64,000 bases of DNA from Novosphingobium album (ex Hu et al. 2023) (GCF_022832385.1 NZ_JALHLE010000028.1:1-64000), one strand, 5' to 3'. Counted from the first letter of the stretch, positions 26,453 through 36,294 are shown. The notes: generated from the sequence alone by a model not told the origin. Made by a program: numbers and translations.

Positions 26453-27187
26453 ATGCGCAAATCGATGGTTGGTCTTGGCGGTGTATTGGCGATCGGGATC
26501 GTGAGCGCTGCACTGGCGCAGACGATCGACGGGCTTGATTTGCAGGCTGTGGAGAAGCGCGCGGAAAACGGGCGTCAGGACGCGCAGGACGTGTTCGACT
26601 TCGTCACTGGCCAAGGCGATCCACCGGCCGCTGCGGCACGAGAGGTGGTCGACAATGCCCGGGATCGGATCGCCGATCTTGATGTGAGTGCGATTGGTAA
26701 GAGCGAAGGTCCGGTAAATCTGGATGAGCTGGTGGCAGGCGCGAAGAGCACCGTCGCTGGGCCCAAATCGACACCGCTAATCATGGCGTTCGTGAGTTTG
26801 TCGATGCCAGGGGAATCGCTTCGCCGAACGATCGCCGATACGACGAAAGCTGGCGGTGTCGTGATCTTCCGGGGATTTTCGGCTGAGGGCCCTAAGCCAT
26901 TTGTCGAGGCGCTGTCTCGAGTAGTAGACCAGAAATCGGCGTCGAACATTGCGATCGATCCGCGGCTCTTTCGGGCGTTCAAGGTCGACCGCGTACCCAC
27001 CATCGTCGCGGCGTCGACGAATTTCGAGCCGTGCGATCAGCTTGACTGCGTAACTCCGGCGCCTCCACACGACAGGATCTCGGGCAACGTCAGCTTGGCC
27101 TATGCTCTCCAGGAATTCGTTGAGGGCAGGGGGCCTGGTGCGCCTGCGGCGCGTGTCGCTCTTGCCAACCTGACACCGCGGCAATGA
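26453..27187 (+). CDS. trbC: TrbC, pilin assembly protein
   Basis: The ATG at 26453 follows GAGGA and gives 244 residues with a signal peptide. The C-terminal domain (LIMAFVSLSMPGESLRR, then VVIFRGFSAEG and FKVDRVPTIV) is the TrbC thioredoxin-like fold. It partners TraW and TraU in the periplasm. The upstream GTG at 26441 is less well placed. Confidence 0.9.
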   Translation: MRKSMVGLGGVLAIGIVSAALAQTIDGLDLQAVEKRAENGRQDAQDVFDFVTGQGDPPAAAAREVVDNARDRIADLDVSAIGKSEGPVNLDELVAGAKSTVAGPKSTPLIMAFVSLSMPGESLRRTIADTTKAGGVVIFRGFSAEGPKPFVEALSRVVDQKSASNIAIDPRLFRAFKVDRVPTIVAASTNFEPCDQLDCVTPAPPHDRISGNVSLAYALQEFVEGRGPGAPAARVALANLTPRQ

Positions 27188-29016
27188 CTGGTTGGCGTGC
27201 CTTTGTTGTAGCAGTTTTGCTGTTGGCACCCGTTCCTGGCTGGGCGCAGGCGGACGCGCTCAAGCAGGGCGAAGATTTCGCGAAGTCAGTTCGTGACGCA
27301 CAGGCGAGCGGCGCGGTAGCTGAGGGAAGCGAAAATGATGTTCCTGGCTACGGCGGCAGCGCCATTGACGCGTCGAAATATCTCGATGACCCCGATGGAC
27401 TGACTGACGCGGGCATTTCCGAGCGATATTCCAACCCGGACTACGGTGTTGTTATCGACAGTTCGCGGCCGGAGTTTGACCCCGCAACGATCGACCTCTC
27501 CACGGCTCAGGATATCGAATATGATCCGGAGGCATATGTTGGAACGGGCCTTTCGGCAGGCGGATCGACCGGTAATTGCGAGCCTCTGCCCAATGACGGC
27601 ACGACATCATCGACGTATTTCGAGACATGTAATGAGGGCGACCAGATCATCACGAGCACGCAAACGTGCACTGAGACCCTAAATGTTGAAGTAGAGAAGA
27701 TAACGACATGGGTTTATTACACAGCGGACAGAGGTCCATATGCCAAACGCTCGCTGTTCAATTCATATGTCACGTCTGGAACCTGTCAAAGCAAAGGAAC
27801 GTTTTCCTATTGTGGTAATGTGAGTCTCTATGGATACAAGGCTGCAGGCGATTGCAAGGACTCTTCTTACAGCACCGAGATACTTGAATGTACGCAGGAA
27901 ATTTCCGGACTTACGGCGGCTTCTTCCGCCTATTTTACGGGCATCGTTCCATCGACAGGGGCGTTCTGGATGTCGAAGGGCGAGACGGTAAAGCCCGCCG
28001 TTATCACCAGAAATACGTCTGCTTGTGCTTCTTTCGCCGGCAACGCGCAGTGCGCTGAACAGGGCAGCGAAGTTTGCAGCGACAGCGATCCGGTGACTCG
28101 CAACATCAACGGCGTCGACGTAACGCAGCCATGCTGGGCCTGGACGCGGACATTTCAGTGCACGGAGCGCAAGGCAGCCAACGACTGTTCTGAGCTGCAG
28201 GCGAACGCCCAATGTACGTTTGATCACAAGGAATGCCTGAGCGAAAACGACGACGGGTCATGCAATGTCTACGATGACGTGTATCGCTGCGTCACGCCGG
28301 CGAGCGGCACGACAAATCCGCAGGCCTATCTGTGCGCTGGCGATCTTTATTGCATCAACGGCGAATGCATGCAGGTTGAGCGGCAGGCATCTACTGAATT
28401 CAAGGATGCCATGGTCGCGGTGCAGACCATGGGCGATGTCCGAGATCAGTTCGACCCAGATAACCTGACGCTGTTCAATGGGGCCAAGGAAGGGTGTCAC
28501 AAGCCGGTATTCGGTTTGGTCAATTGCTGCGCAGGCAAGACTTCGGGCCTCATAACAACAGCCGCGGGCGCCGCCGCGATCGCGGGCGGGCCCACGGCGA
28601 TCGCGGCACTGGCTACGCCGTTCCTGACGATGTTCCTGTGCTCGAACGACGAAAAGTTGCTCGATGTGAAGGACCGGATGGGGCTGTGCCACTATGTCGG
28701 GACATATTGTTCCGACAAGATCCTCGGGGTCTGCACCAGCAAGCGCAAGAGCTATTGCTGCTTTGAAAGCAAGTTGAGCCGGATCCTTCAGGAACAGGGG
28801 CGCGCGCAGCTCGCAATGAGTTGGGGAACGGCAAAGAACCCCGACTGCGAAGGCTTCACGGTCGAAGAGTTTCAGCAACTCGATCTGTCGCAGATGGATT
28901 TCACCGAAGTCTATGACGAGTTCGTTGATGCGGCGAAGGTGCCCGACGAAGTCGAGACGTCGATCGAGATCCAGAACAAGATCGAGGAATATTACAAGTT
29001 GCACGGGGGGTCATGA
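27184..29016 (+). CDS. traN: TraN, mating-pair stabilisation adhesin
   Basis: A 610-residue exported Cys-rich protein with a signal peptide (ending at GWAQA). Dozens of Cys residues spread over residues 120-540 fit TraN, the outer-membrane protein that contacts the recipient. The C-terminal part has the conserved GCHKPVFGLVNCCAGK and the segment near CYFESKLSRILQEQGR. It starts with a 4-bp overlap of trbC. The recipient-specific part lies in the middle and is usually variable. Confidence 0.92.
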   Translation: MTGWRAFVVAVLLLAPVPGWAQADALKQGEDFAKSVRDAQASGAVAEGSENDVPGYGGSAIDASKYLDDPDGLTDAGISERYSNPDYGVVIDSSRPEFDPATIDLSTAQDIEYDPEAYVGTGLSAGGSTGNCEPLPNDGTTSSTYFETCNEGDQIITSTQTCTETLNVEVEKITTWVYYTADRGPYAKRSLFNSYVTSGTCQSKGTFSYCGNVSLYGYKAAGDCKDSSYSTEILECTQEISGLTAASSAYFTGIVPSTGAFWMSKGETVKPAVITRNTSACASFAGNAQCAEQGSEVCSDSDPVTRNINGVDVTQPCWAWTRTFQCTERKAANDCSELQANAQCTFDHKECLSENDDGSCNVYDDVYRCVTPASGTTNPQAYLCAGDLYCINGECMQVERQASTEFKDAMVAVQTMGDVRDQFDPDNLTLFNGAKEGCHKPVFGLVNCCAGKTSGLITTAAGAAAIAGGPTAIAALATPFLTMFLCSNDEKLLDVKDRMGLCHYVGTYCSDKILGVCTSKRKSYCCFESKLSRILQEQGRAQLAMSWGTAKNPDCEGFTVEEFQQLDLSQMDFTEVYDEFVDAAKVPDEVETSIEIQNKIEEYYKLHGGS

Positions 29017-29396
29017 CGTTGATGCCTGACGTTTCTCATATCCATTTTGACCGAAGGGTGCCCGATCTCAGCGTGTTCGAGCTGGCGGTCGCTAATGCGA
29101 TTTCTCGCCAGAAGATTTCAACTGATGAAGACCTGCAGGAGGTTCTCTCCGACTGGTTCCAGCGCAAGGTGCGTGTTCCGGACGTATCGGCCGCGCTCGA
29201 CACGATGATCGCCAAAGGGATCGTGCGCCGCGGTGACGAAACGCTCTGCGAGTATCGGCTCACCCCGCACGGAATCGACGCTGTGACGTCGCTCTACGGC
29301 GGCTGCATCAGAATGATCGATCGGGGCCTGGGCCTTCTGAACGTCAGCATGATTCTCAATCTACTCACAACGACGCGGGAGTCGGACGATGCGTAA
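29013..29396 (+). CDS. Winged-helix-like protein inside the tra operon
   Basis: A 127-residue soluble protein, coupled to traN (4-bp overlap) and to traF (8-bp overlap). Residues 25-85 look like a winged helix, with the helices SVFELAVANAISR and VPDVSAALDTMIAKGIV and a basic turn, as in PadR-like proteins. A cytoplasmic DNA-binding fold between two periplasmic or outer-membrane components is unexpected. I do not know a named counterpart. Confidence 0.65.
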   Translation: MTLMPDVSHIHFDRRVPDLSVFELAVANAISRQKISTDEDLQEVLSDWFQRKVRVPDVSAALDTMIAKGIVRRGDETLCEYRLTPHGIDAVTSLYGGCIRMIDRGLGLLNVSMILNLLTTTRESDDA

Positions 29397-30192
29397 AACG
29401 CTTCATGGTGTGACGGCGGTCGCGCTTATTATCTCGCAGGCGGCCGCGGCGATACCAACCTTTGCGGAGGACACAGGGCCAGTTCGCGATGTCTTCTATT
29501 GTGAGCAGCGAAAGCTAGGGAGCTGGTTCTATTGTGATCCTGACAAGGAGAAGGATCCAACCTTGCTAGAGACGCCGAGTGCGGTGCCTGCAGTCAAGCA
29601 ATTGGCAGCCATTGGCGAAGAGCTCGATGAACTCAAGGCGCGGGCCATTCTCAATCCGACGACCGAGAACCTGGCGGCATATATGCATTATCAGCGCGCG
29701 CAGTTGGATCGTGCTTCGACGTTTGCCGATGTTTGGGGAAGGACGGTTTGGCAGAATCCGGAGCTCGACTATACGTTTGAGCGCCCGATAAATTCGCTTG
29801 GTAAGCGAACCTGGATGGAGGATCGCAAGGCCGCAAAGGCCTCGACGATGGCGCAGCTGTCGCAGCGTTACGGGGTCTTCTATTTCTACTCGTCAGCGTG
29901 CTCAGCTTGCCGTGTCTTCGGTCCGATCGTCCGATCACTTTCAGATCAGTATGGGCTCGAAGTTCTTGCCGTTTCCATGGACGGCGGGCCGAACGACCAG
30001 TTTCCGCACTATGTGGTCGACACCGGCCAATATCGAAAGATGGGGCTGACGGGAGATCAGGTCCCGGCGCTTGTTCTGTTCGATACCCAGACCAAGCGGC
30101 CAATTCCGATCGGCTACGGTTTAATGGCTGCTGATGAGGTCATGGACCGGATTTTCACACTCACGCAGACCGAACCAGGGAGTGATTACTGA
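29389..30192 (+). CDS. traF: TraF, thioredoxin-like transfer protein
   Basis: A 267-residue periplasmic protein with a signal peptide. The thioredoxin-like domain has CSAC at 171-174 and the FYFYSSAC strand before it, as in F-type TraF. It assists pilus assembly and mating-pair stabilisation. The gene overlaps traH by one base. Confidence 0.9.
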   Translation: MRKTLHGVTAVALIISQAAAAIPTFAEDTGPVRDVFYCEQRKLGSWFYCDPDKEKDPTLLETPSAVPAVKQLAAIGEELDELKARAILNPTTENLAAYMHYQRAQLDRASTFADVWGRTVWQNPELDYTFERPINSLGKRTWMEDRKAAKASTMAQLSQRYGVFYFYSSACSACRVFGPIVRSLSDQYGLEVLAVSMDGGPNDQFPHYVVDTGQYRKMGLTGDQVPALVLFDTQTKRPIPIGYGLMAADEVMDRIFTLTQTEPGSDY

Positions 30193-31634
30193 TGGCCGGG
30201 ATCGACAGGCGCGGGCGCGCCCCGTGGCGGAAGCGTGTGAGGATTGCGGTGCTGGTGCTTACAGCATCGCAGATGTGCGCCGTTCAGACATTTGCCAATG
30301 TGGGCACGGAATTGAACGATTTCTTCAACGATATGGGCGGTGCCGGCAACGCATATGGTCCGACGGCTTTTCAGGGCCAGTCGGCCGGGTACTACACGGG
30401 TGGCGGCGTCTGGACGCGCTTCAAGAACAAGGACATCAACCCGGTCAACGTCCAGCTGCCGAGCGTAAAGGCGGGCTGTGGCGGCATCGACATCTTCGGC
30501 GGGGCGTTTTCGTTCATTAATACGGACGAGATCGTGGCGATGCTCAAAGCTGTGGCGAGCAACGCGCTTGGTTTCGCTTTCCAGTTGGCGATCAAGTCGA
30601 TCAGCCCACAGATCTCGCAAACCATCGAGGAGATGGCTCAGAAGATCGAGAAGCTCAATCAGATGAACATCTCGTCCTGCGAGGCGGCGCAGGGGCTGGT
30701 TGCTGGTCTATGGGGTAAGAATCAGGGGCGCGATTCCGAAGTCTGCAAGGCAATAGCGAACAGTCAGGGCTTTGCGACCGATTGGGCGAAGGCGAGGCAG
30801 GATTGCAATGCTGGCGGGGAGCGAACGGAGACGCTCAATAAGAATGGCGATGATACCATCCCGTCGAAGTCCTACAACTATACCTGGCACATGCTCAACA
30901 AGAGCTACCCGTCGTTCGATCGGGAGTTCAAGGAATATCTGATGACGCTGGTCGGGACGATCGTCTACCAGCGGGCCGATTCGGACGATGCCAACGGCAC
31001 CATCAAGTACTTTGGACATGGAAACCGCGACTTGATCCAGGCTCTACTGGTCGGTTCGACGGAAACCAAGGTTCTGCGCTGCGATGAGACGGACGATTGC
31101 CTCAATCCTTCGTATTCGAATACCGTCACCATCAGTGCCAGTCAGGCTCTTCAGCCTCGTATCGCCACCTTAATCCGATCGATGGCGAACAAGGTTCGCA
31201 CCAACGAAGCGCTGACGGCCGAGGAGGTCGGCATTCTCGGTGGTACGAGCGTCCCTCTCTACAAGATTATTACCGTCAACGCGGCAGCCCAGCTCGGAGG
31301 GATGACAGAAGCCGACATTCAAGGCCTCGCCGAGATCGTGGCGATGGACATGCTCGAAACGATTGTCCGGGAATATTACAGCTACGTACAGAAGGCGCAG
31401 GGATCGTTCAGCGAAGCTGACGATGCGACCTTGCAGCAGTGGCGCGACCAGCTGCAGAACGTCAGTTCGGTCATCGATAGCTACAGCTATTCGATGAACG
31501 AGCGTCTCCAGCGGACCCAAATCTTTGTCGATCGAGCCGTGTTTTTGGAGCGAACACTTCGAAACACAATCTCTCCGCAAATGTCCGCGGCACTTTCATT
31601 CAGATCTGGGGCGGCTGCCCAGGGCTTGAACTGA
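30192..31634 (+). CDS. traH: TraH, pilus assembly protein
   Basis: A 480-residue exported protein. The segment GNAYGPTAFQGQSAGYYTGGG and the CGGIDIFGGAFSFIN motif near residue 95 are characteristic of TraH. The C-terminal half is helical and has coiled-coil potential. It is followed after 12 bp by traG. Confidence 0.92.
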   Translation: MAGIDRRGRAPWRKRVRIAVLVLTASQMCAVQTFANVGTELNDFFNDMGGAGNAYGPTAFQGQSAGYYTGGGVWTRFKNKDINPVNVQLPSVKAGCGGIDIFGGAFSFINTDEIVAMLKAVASNALGFAFQLAIKSISPQISQTIEEMAQKIEKLNQMNISSCEAAQGLVAGLWGKNQGRDSEVCKAIANSQGFATDWAKARQDCNAGGERTETLNKNGDDTIPSKSYNYTWHMLNKSYPSFDREFKEYLMTLVGTIVYQRADSDDANGTIKYFGHGNRDLIQALLVGSTETKVLRCDETDDCLNPSYSNTVTISASQALQPRIATLIRSMANKVRTNEALTAEEVGILGGTSVPLYKIITVNAAAQLGGMTEADIQGLAEIVAMDMLETIVREYYSYVQKAQGSFSEADDATLQQWRDQLQNVSSVIDSYSYSMNERLQRTQIFVDRAVFLERTLRNTISPQMSAALSFRSGAAAQGLN

Positions 31635-31646
31635 CGGAGGCGATCC

Positions 31647-34478
31647 ATGCTTGAGATCTTCACCATCGGGGGCGGCGAGTACATCGTCAATGTCCTCAAC
31701 GCGGTTGCCGCATGGACCGGGGGAGGGGGTTTTCGGGCCATGCTCCGGGTAACGATGGTGATCGGTTTTGCCTACGTGCTGCTCGTGGTGGCGTTCAGCT
31801 TGAATTGGCGCGCCTGGTTCTCGTGGTTCCTGTCGTCGACGCTCATGTACATGGCGCTGATCGTCCCGACCACGAGCGTCAAAGTGACGGATCGGATCAA
31901 CCCCGGTCTGGCGCCGGCTGTCGTGGCCAACGTTCCGATAGGTCTTGCGGCGATAGCGTCCTTTTCAAGCCAGATCGGTGATTGGCTCACCCAGCAGGCA
32001 GAGACCGTATTCGTGATGCCGGACACGCTCGAGTATCGGACGAATGGGATGATTTATGGCGCGCGGCTGTACGACAAGACTCGAGACTTCAAGTTCCGCG
32101 ATCCTCGCGTCCACGCCAATCTGACCGAGTACGACAAGCAGTGCTTGTTCTATGACTTCTTGCTCGGGCAGAAGGATATTGGCGATGTCATGAATTCGGC
32201 GGACGTGCTGGCCGCAATGGGACCAGGCTCGCCGGCGCGCGCTATGACGTTCTGGAATGCCGACAACACAACCAGCATCGTGACCTGCGAGGCAGCTTAC
32301 AACACACTCGCCGGGGCTGCAGGCGTTCCTGCAGCCACTGATACTGAGCTCTCGACTGCGGCGCGCAGCATCTTTCCAGATCTCACCGCTGCCGCGGCCA
32401 AGAACAAGCTGGAAGCCGATCTGCCCGAAGTGGCGGCGCAGTTTCATGGCGTTGGTCAGACGGCCGCTCAGATTTTTCAGCAGAGGGCTCTAACCGACGC
32501 GTTTCTCGAGGCGCGGGCAAACCTGTCCAGCACTGACGGGGACACCTTTGCGATGCTGCGCGCCGAGACCCAGGCGAAGAACACCTATGTGACGATCGCG
32601 CAGCAGGCGATGACGTGGGTTCCGCTGCTCAACATCGTGCTTACGGTTGTGTTCTACGCGATGTTCCCTGTCATTTTCCCGCTGTTCCTGATGCCTCAGT
32701 CGGGCGTGAGCGCGCTCCAGGGCTACCTGACGGGCTTCTTCTACCTTGCCGCATGGGGCCCGCTCTATGCGGTTCTTCACATGTTCATCATGGGGCGTGA
32801 AGAAGCTGCAATGGCCGCGGCCGCGCCCACGGGCTTCACGATGGCGACGATGGAGGGCATCGACGCTGTGAACTCGGACACGGCGACGATCGCGGGGTTC
32901 CTGATGATGTCGATTCCCTTCTTGGCGGCCGGCTTGGCGCGCGGGGCCATGGCGGTGTCGAGCCAGGCGACCTCTATGCTGGCGCCGGCGCAGTCGGCAG
33001 CCGAGGCTGCCGCGATCGAACGGACTACCGGCAATTACGCCTATGGCAACCAGAGCTATCAAAATCTGACTGGCAACGTCGTGCAGCGCGATCATTGGAA
33101 CACGGCGCCTTCTTTTGAGGGCGGTTTCGCGCGTTCGTCCTTTACGAACCCCAACGGCACACAGTTTGGTCAGACATCTGATGGGACTGCGATCTTCGAC
33201 AACCGGCCGGGCATCAGCAGCCTCGGCTTCAATCCGAGTGTCACGCGTTCGACGATGGCGGATATCAGCCAGGCCGCGTCAGAGCTCGAAACGCGCCGTA
33301 CACAGCTGACCCATGCTCGCCAGGAGCGCGTTGCGGCACTCGAGAGCATGGGCTTTAGCGAATCGACGGGGTTCCGGTCGTCGAGTGGTTCACAAAACTC
33401 TACGAGCCAAGGCTCGAGCAGTTCCAAGGGAGAAGGCTACTCGTCAAATCAGGGCGTAACTGATCAGGTCGGGTCCAGCAGAGATATCGGGCAGGGCGTT
33501 GAAGCTACTCGCTTGGCGCAGGATCAGTACCGCTCTGCTGAGAATACAACATGGGGTCTTGGAGGATCTGTCGGTCTTCCCGGCGGCGGCCCAAAGGGAG
33601 GTGGAAAGGGTAGCAAGATTGGCAAAGTTGGCGGTGCAGGTGTTGGAAACGCCGCCCTTTCTGGCAACTATTCAGTTGATGCATCCGATGGGGTATATTT
33701 CACGGATGGTGCTTCACAATCGCGTAGCGACCGCGCCAGTGTAAGTTCGGGGTCCGTTAGCCGCCAAGGTGAGGAGGCTAGCCAAGACTTTCGGCATCAG
33801 GAGGAGGCGTCTGCGCGATCGGGCACCTTCTCGCAGCGCGAAGGCTATTCGGATTCGCGATCGTTTCGCGACAGGACGGTTCAGGAGATTCGATCGATTG
33901 ACCACAACCTGGCCGAGATCGAGGAAGCATCGCGAAGTCTGGGTACGACCTGGACACTCCGAGAAGGCGGTGGTGCGCAGTTCTCGCAGGACATGTCGCA
34001 AATCGTGGCAAGCCGGTATCAGGACTATGCCCATAGCGCCGAATTCAGGGCCCTTGGCGCGCCATCGCTTCAGTCCGTGGATTTGACGCCGACGCAAATG
34101 CGCGCGCGCGACATGATCGTCGACAGAATTGCACGCGACTATGTCGACAGCATTATGGCGCCTGTGCGGGATGAGTTCATTTCACCTACTGAATTGCGCG
34201 GACATGTGGACGGCCCGGGTAACTTTTCGGAGTCTGATTTACGGTCGAGCTTAGGCGGCCACGGAGGGATAGGGCACCGTCGGGACAAATCGGACCCCAG
34301 TGGATTGGCTGACGAGGTTGCGGAGGCGATCAGTTCTGGTCGTCAGTCGATTGAAGGTCGACGGGATTCAGCTGAAGCGAACAGAACGTCGGCGGTTCAA
34401 GGCGCTGTGGATCTCGGCCAACAGGTAACAGACAAACAGAACCGTAGATGGTTTGAGGAAAAGGATCGAGGCGACTAG
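31647..34478 (+). CDS. traG: TraG, mating-pair stabilisation protein
   Basis: A 943-residue inner-membrane protein. The N-terminal half has several membrane helices: around residues 27-68 and 85-100, and a cluster at about 325-440 (WVPLLNIVLTVVFYAMFPVIFPLFLMP). The C-terminal 480 residues are soluble, Ser/Gly/Gln-rich, with RSGSQNSTSQGSSSSKGEG-type low complexity. This matches TraG, which stabilises mating pairs and mediates entry exclusion. It ends the operon. Confidence 0.9.
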   Translation: MLEIFTIGGGEYIVNVLNAVAAWTGGGGFRAMLRVTMVIGFAYVLLVVAFSLNWRAWFSWFLSSTLMYMALIVPTTSVKVTDRINPGLAPAVVANVPIGLAAIASFSSQIGDWLTQQAETVFVMPDTLEYRTNGMIYGARLYDKTRDFKFRDPRVHANLTEYDKQCLFYDFLLGQKDIGDVMNSADVLAAMGPGSPARAMTFWNADNTTSIVTCEAAYNTLAGAAGVPAATDTELSTAARSIFPDLTAAAAKNKLEADLPEVAAQFHGVGQTAAQIFQQRALTDAFLEARANLSSTDGDTFAMLRAETQAKNTYVTIAQQAMTWVPLLNIVLTVVFYAMFPVIFPLFLMPQSGVSALQGYLTGFFYLAAWGPLYAVLHMFIMGREEAAMAAAAPTGFTMATMEGIDAVNSDTATIAGFLMMSIPFLAAGLARGAMAVSSQATSMLAPAQSAAEAAAIERTTGNYAYGNQSYQNLTGNVVQRDHWNTAPSFEGGFARSSFTNPNGTQFGQTSDGTAIFDNRPGISSLGFNPSVTRSTMADISQAASELETRRTQLTHARQERVAALESMGFSESTGFRSSSGSQNSTSQGSSSSKGEGYSSNQGVTDQVGSSRDIGQGVEATRLAQDQYRSAENTTWGLGGSVGLPGGGPKGGGKGSKIGKVGGAGVGNAALSGNYSVDASDGVYFTDGASQSRSDRASVSSGSVSRQGEEASQDFRHQEEASARSGTFSQREGYSDSRSFRDRTVQEIRSIDHNLAEIEEASRSLGTTWTLREGGGAQFSQDMSQIVASRYQDYAHSAEFRALGAPSLQSVDLTPTQMRARDMIVDRIARDYVDSIMAPVRDEFISPTELRGHVDGPGNFSESDLRSSLGGHGGIGHRRDKSDPSGLADEVAEAISSGRQSIEGRRDSAEANRTSAVQGAVDLGQQVTDKQNRRWFEEKDRGD

Positions 34479-34488
34479 ACCTCGACCC

Positions 34489-34677
34489 TTAGTAAATTAC
34501 ACAAAGGGCTAGGAAGATGATTGCCGCTACGACGAAAACGATGAGATGAAGAAGCGAAGGCTCAACATCTGCCGTTTCAAAGGGATCAACCATAACATCT
34601 GCAATGCGATCTCGCTCGGCATCTAAGAGCAATCCGAGCGCATTGCCTTCCGGTGAGCCGTCATAAGGAGCATACAT
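34489..34677 (-). CDS. Small single-pass membrane protein
   Basis: A 62-residue product from the ATG at 34677, 9 bp after AAGG; a start at 34686 is too close to that site. It has an acidic cytoplasmic half and one C-terminal membrane helix (LLHLIVFVVAAIIFLALCVI). It converges on traG, and a long inverted repeat lies just upstream. Function unknown. Confidence 0.5.
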   Translation of the reverse strand: MYAPYDGSPEGNALGLLLDAERDRIADVMVDPFETADVEPSLLHLIVFVVAAIIFLALCVIY

Positions 34678-34689
34678 GATTTTCATCCT

Positions 34690-34751
34690 TTCGATTTGAG
34701 TACCACAGCTTCGCCCAAAAATCCAGTTGGAGCTGTGGTACTCAAATCGAA
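34690..34751. repeat. Perfect 21-bp inverted repeat with 20-bp spacer
   Basis: Positions 34690-34710 and 34731-34751 are exact reverse complements; each arm contains GAGTACCACAGCT or its complement. The right arm ends on the first base of the likely start of the GntR-like gene. The left arm lies 13 bp before the small membrane gene on the other strand. The position fits an operator controlling both divergent genes. Confidence 0.75.
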
Positions 34752-35605
34752 TGGAGGTATGGCAGCCCTTGCCAGTGAGCCGGTATCGCGGTTACGGATT
34801 GCAGACCATGACTGAGGCAATGATGCCGACCGACAAGCCGCTCAATTTCTATCTCGACTTACGCCGGCGTCTCCTCGCTGGCGAGTTCGCCGCGGAGAAG
34901 CGTTTGGTCACCAAACAGTTCTCCGCTGAAAGCGGACTCTCAAACAGCGCTATACTTGGCGTTCTCAATGCGCTTGCGACCGACGGTTACCTCAGAAAGC
35001 AGCACAAATCGTTTTCGCCCGTGTTGTGGACGCCCTGCATGATCGAAGCAGGGGTCGATCGTCTGGAGATTTTCGTCGAAATTTGCTGCACGAGATTGTT
35101 ACGGGAGAGCGGTCATCGATTGGCCAAGTTCGTCCAGCTCGCCGGCGAGATGAACGCTTGGGCATTCAGCGATGAGCGCTATTATCTCAAATCGATGGAG
35201 TGCTTGGCCGTGCTCTTTGGTGCAGGCGAGCGCCGGACGATCGGAGAGGTAGCTAATCGTCTCTTGCCTCAGGCCTTTTTCAGAATTCTCTGGAATCTTC
35301 TTGCTGATGCAGGCGGGTTGCTTTGGTTGCGCGAGTTGCGGTCGGCGTCGGGTTTTTGCTTGCCCGATGGGCGACTGGATCTCATCGCGATATGGCTGAG
35401 TGTCCGAGCATCGATCACTGAAGTTTTGCTTGGCGGCGAGGAGATCATCCTGGATCGATCGAGAATAGCCGATCACAATCGCGTGCGGGAAGCCGATTTG
35501 AGGGCCAGGACACTCCCACTAGTCCACCTTGCTCACCCCATAATGTTGCCGCTGGTGGAGACCGGAGACGCGGCCCAGGCCTATGTTGTGAGTGCTAGCG
35601 TTTAG
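34751..35605 (+). CDS. GntR-like transcriptional regulator
   Basis: About 284 residues from the ATG at 34751 (an ATG at 34808 is an alternative). The N-terminal winged helix is recognisable (LDLRRRLLAGEFAAEKRLVTKQFS, then SAILGVLNALATDGYL). The C-terminal 180 residues are helical and resemble an FCD ligand-binding domain. The inverted repeat immediately upstream suggests autoregulation. It converges on another protein of similar layout with a 4-bp overlap. Confidence 0.65.
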   Translation: MEVWQPLPVSRYRGYGLQTMTEAMMPTDKPLNFYLDLRRRLLAGEFAAEKRLVTKQFSAESGLSNSAILGVLNALATDGYLRKQHKSFSPVLWTPCMIEAGVDRLEIFVEICCTRLLRESGHRLAKFVQLAGEMNAWAFSDERYYLKSMECLAVLFGAGERRTIGEVANRLLPQAFFRILWNLLADAGGLLWLRELRSASGFCLPDGRLDLIAIWLSVRASITEVLLGGEEIILDRSRIADHNRVREADLRARTLPLVHLAHPIMLPLVETGDAAQAYVVSASV

Positions 35606-36294
35606 GCCAAAGGGACGCCGGATTTTCCCTCGCATTGAGTGTCGAGGTGAACGCCGCGCAGGGCTGTGACCGCCCGTGCGGCCGCTAATCCGTCGTGATT
35701 GGTTACGGCTTTCACAATATCGGCTGCACGAGAGCACATAGCTTCAATTGCGTTTGCCCCTAGTGAAGCAGACCAGGCGTAAACCCAACTCGATTTGGCC
35801 AACGAGGCATATTCACGGAATAGTTCGGTCGCATTCATAGATGCGACAAGCATGAGTAGCAGCATTTGCGCTTGAACACAGGTTTCCAACGCGTGCGCTC
35901 GTCCGGTCTGACTCCTGATTAACTCAATTTGCTTTTCCAACGATGGAACAAGTGGCTCCATGTCGAGGCGTTGGCTCCGCAGTAACACGACGGCTTCGAT
36001 TGCAGCAAGAATCTCAAATTCGCGAACGCGACTTTCATTGTCCAAGCGCGTCCATGTGAAATGTCCAGAATGGTGGTCGATGAAGCCGTTTGCTCGTAGT
36101 GTTGCGAACGCGGCGTTACCCCATTCCTCGCCTTCATCATTCATCTTTGCCAGTTTTGTCGGATTGACCGGCTCGATCGCCAGCTCGCAGTTTGCGATCT
36201 GGCATTTCATGCGTTCTATTTTGGGATCGCGCGACGGCAAGAGGCCTTCGGAGGCTTCACGATAGAACGATTCAAGTTCGAGATTGATGGTCAT
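35602..36294 (-). CDS. GntR/FCD-like protein
   Basis: A 230-residue protein. Residues 45-82 can be read as a degenerate winged helix (NAAFATLRANGFIDHHSGHFTW), and the rest is a helical FCD-like domain with LAAIEAVVLLRSQRL. The layout resembles the converging neighbour, so the two may be distant paralogues. The recognition helix is poorly conserved; ligand and targets are unknown. Confidence 0.5.
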   Translation of the reverse strand: MTINLELESFYREASEGLLPSRDPKIERMKCQIANCELAIEPVNPTKLAKMNDEGEEWGNAAFATLRANGFIDHHSGHFTWTRLDNESRVREFEILAAIEAVVLLRSQRLDMEPLVPSLEKQIELIRSQTGRAHALETCVQAQMLLLMLVASMNATELFREYASLAKSSWVYAWSASLGANAIEAMCSRAADIVKAVTNHDGLAAARAVTALRGVHLDTQCEGKSGVPLA

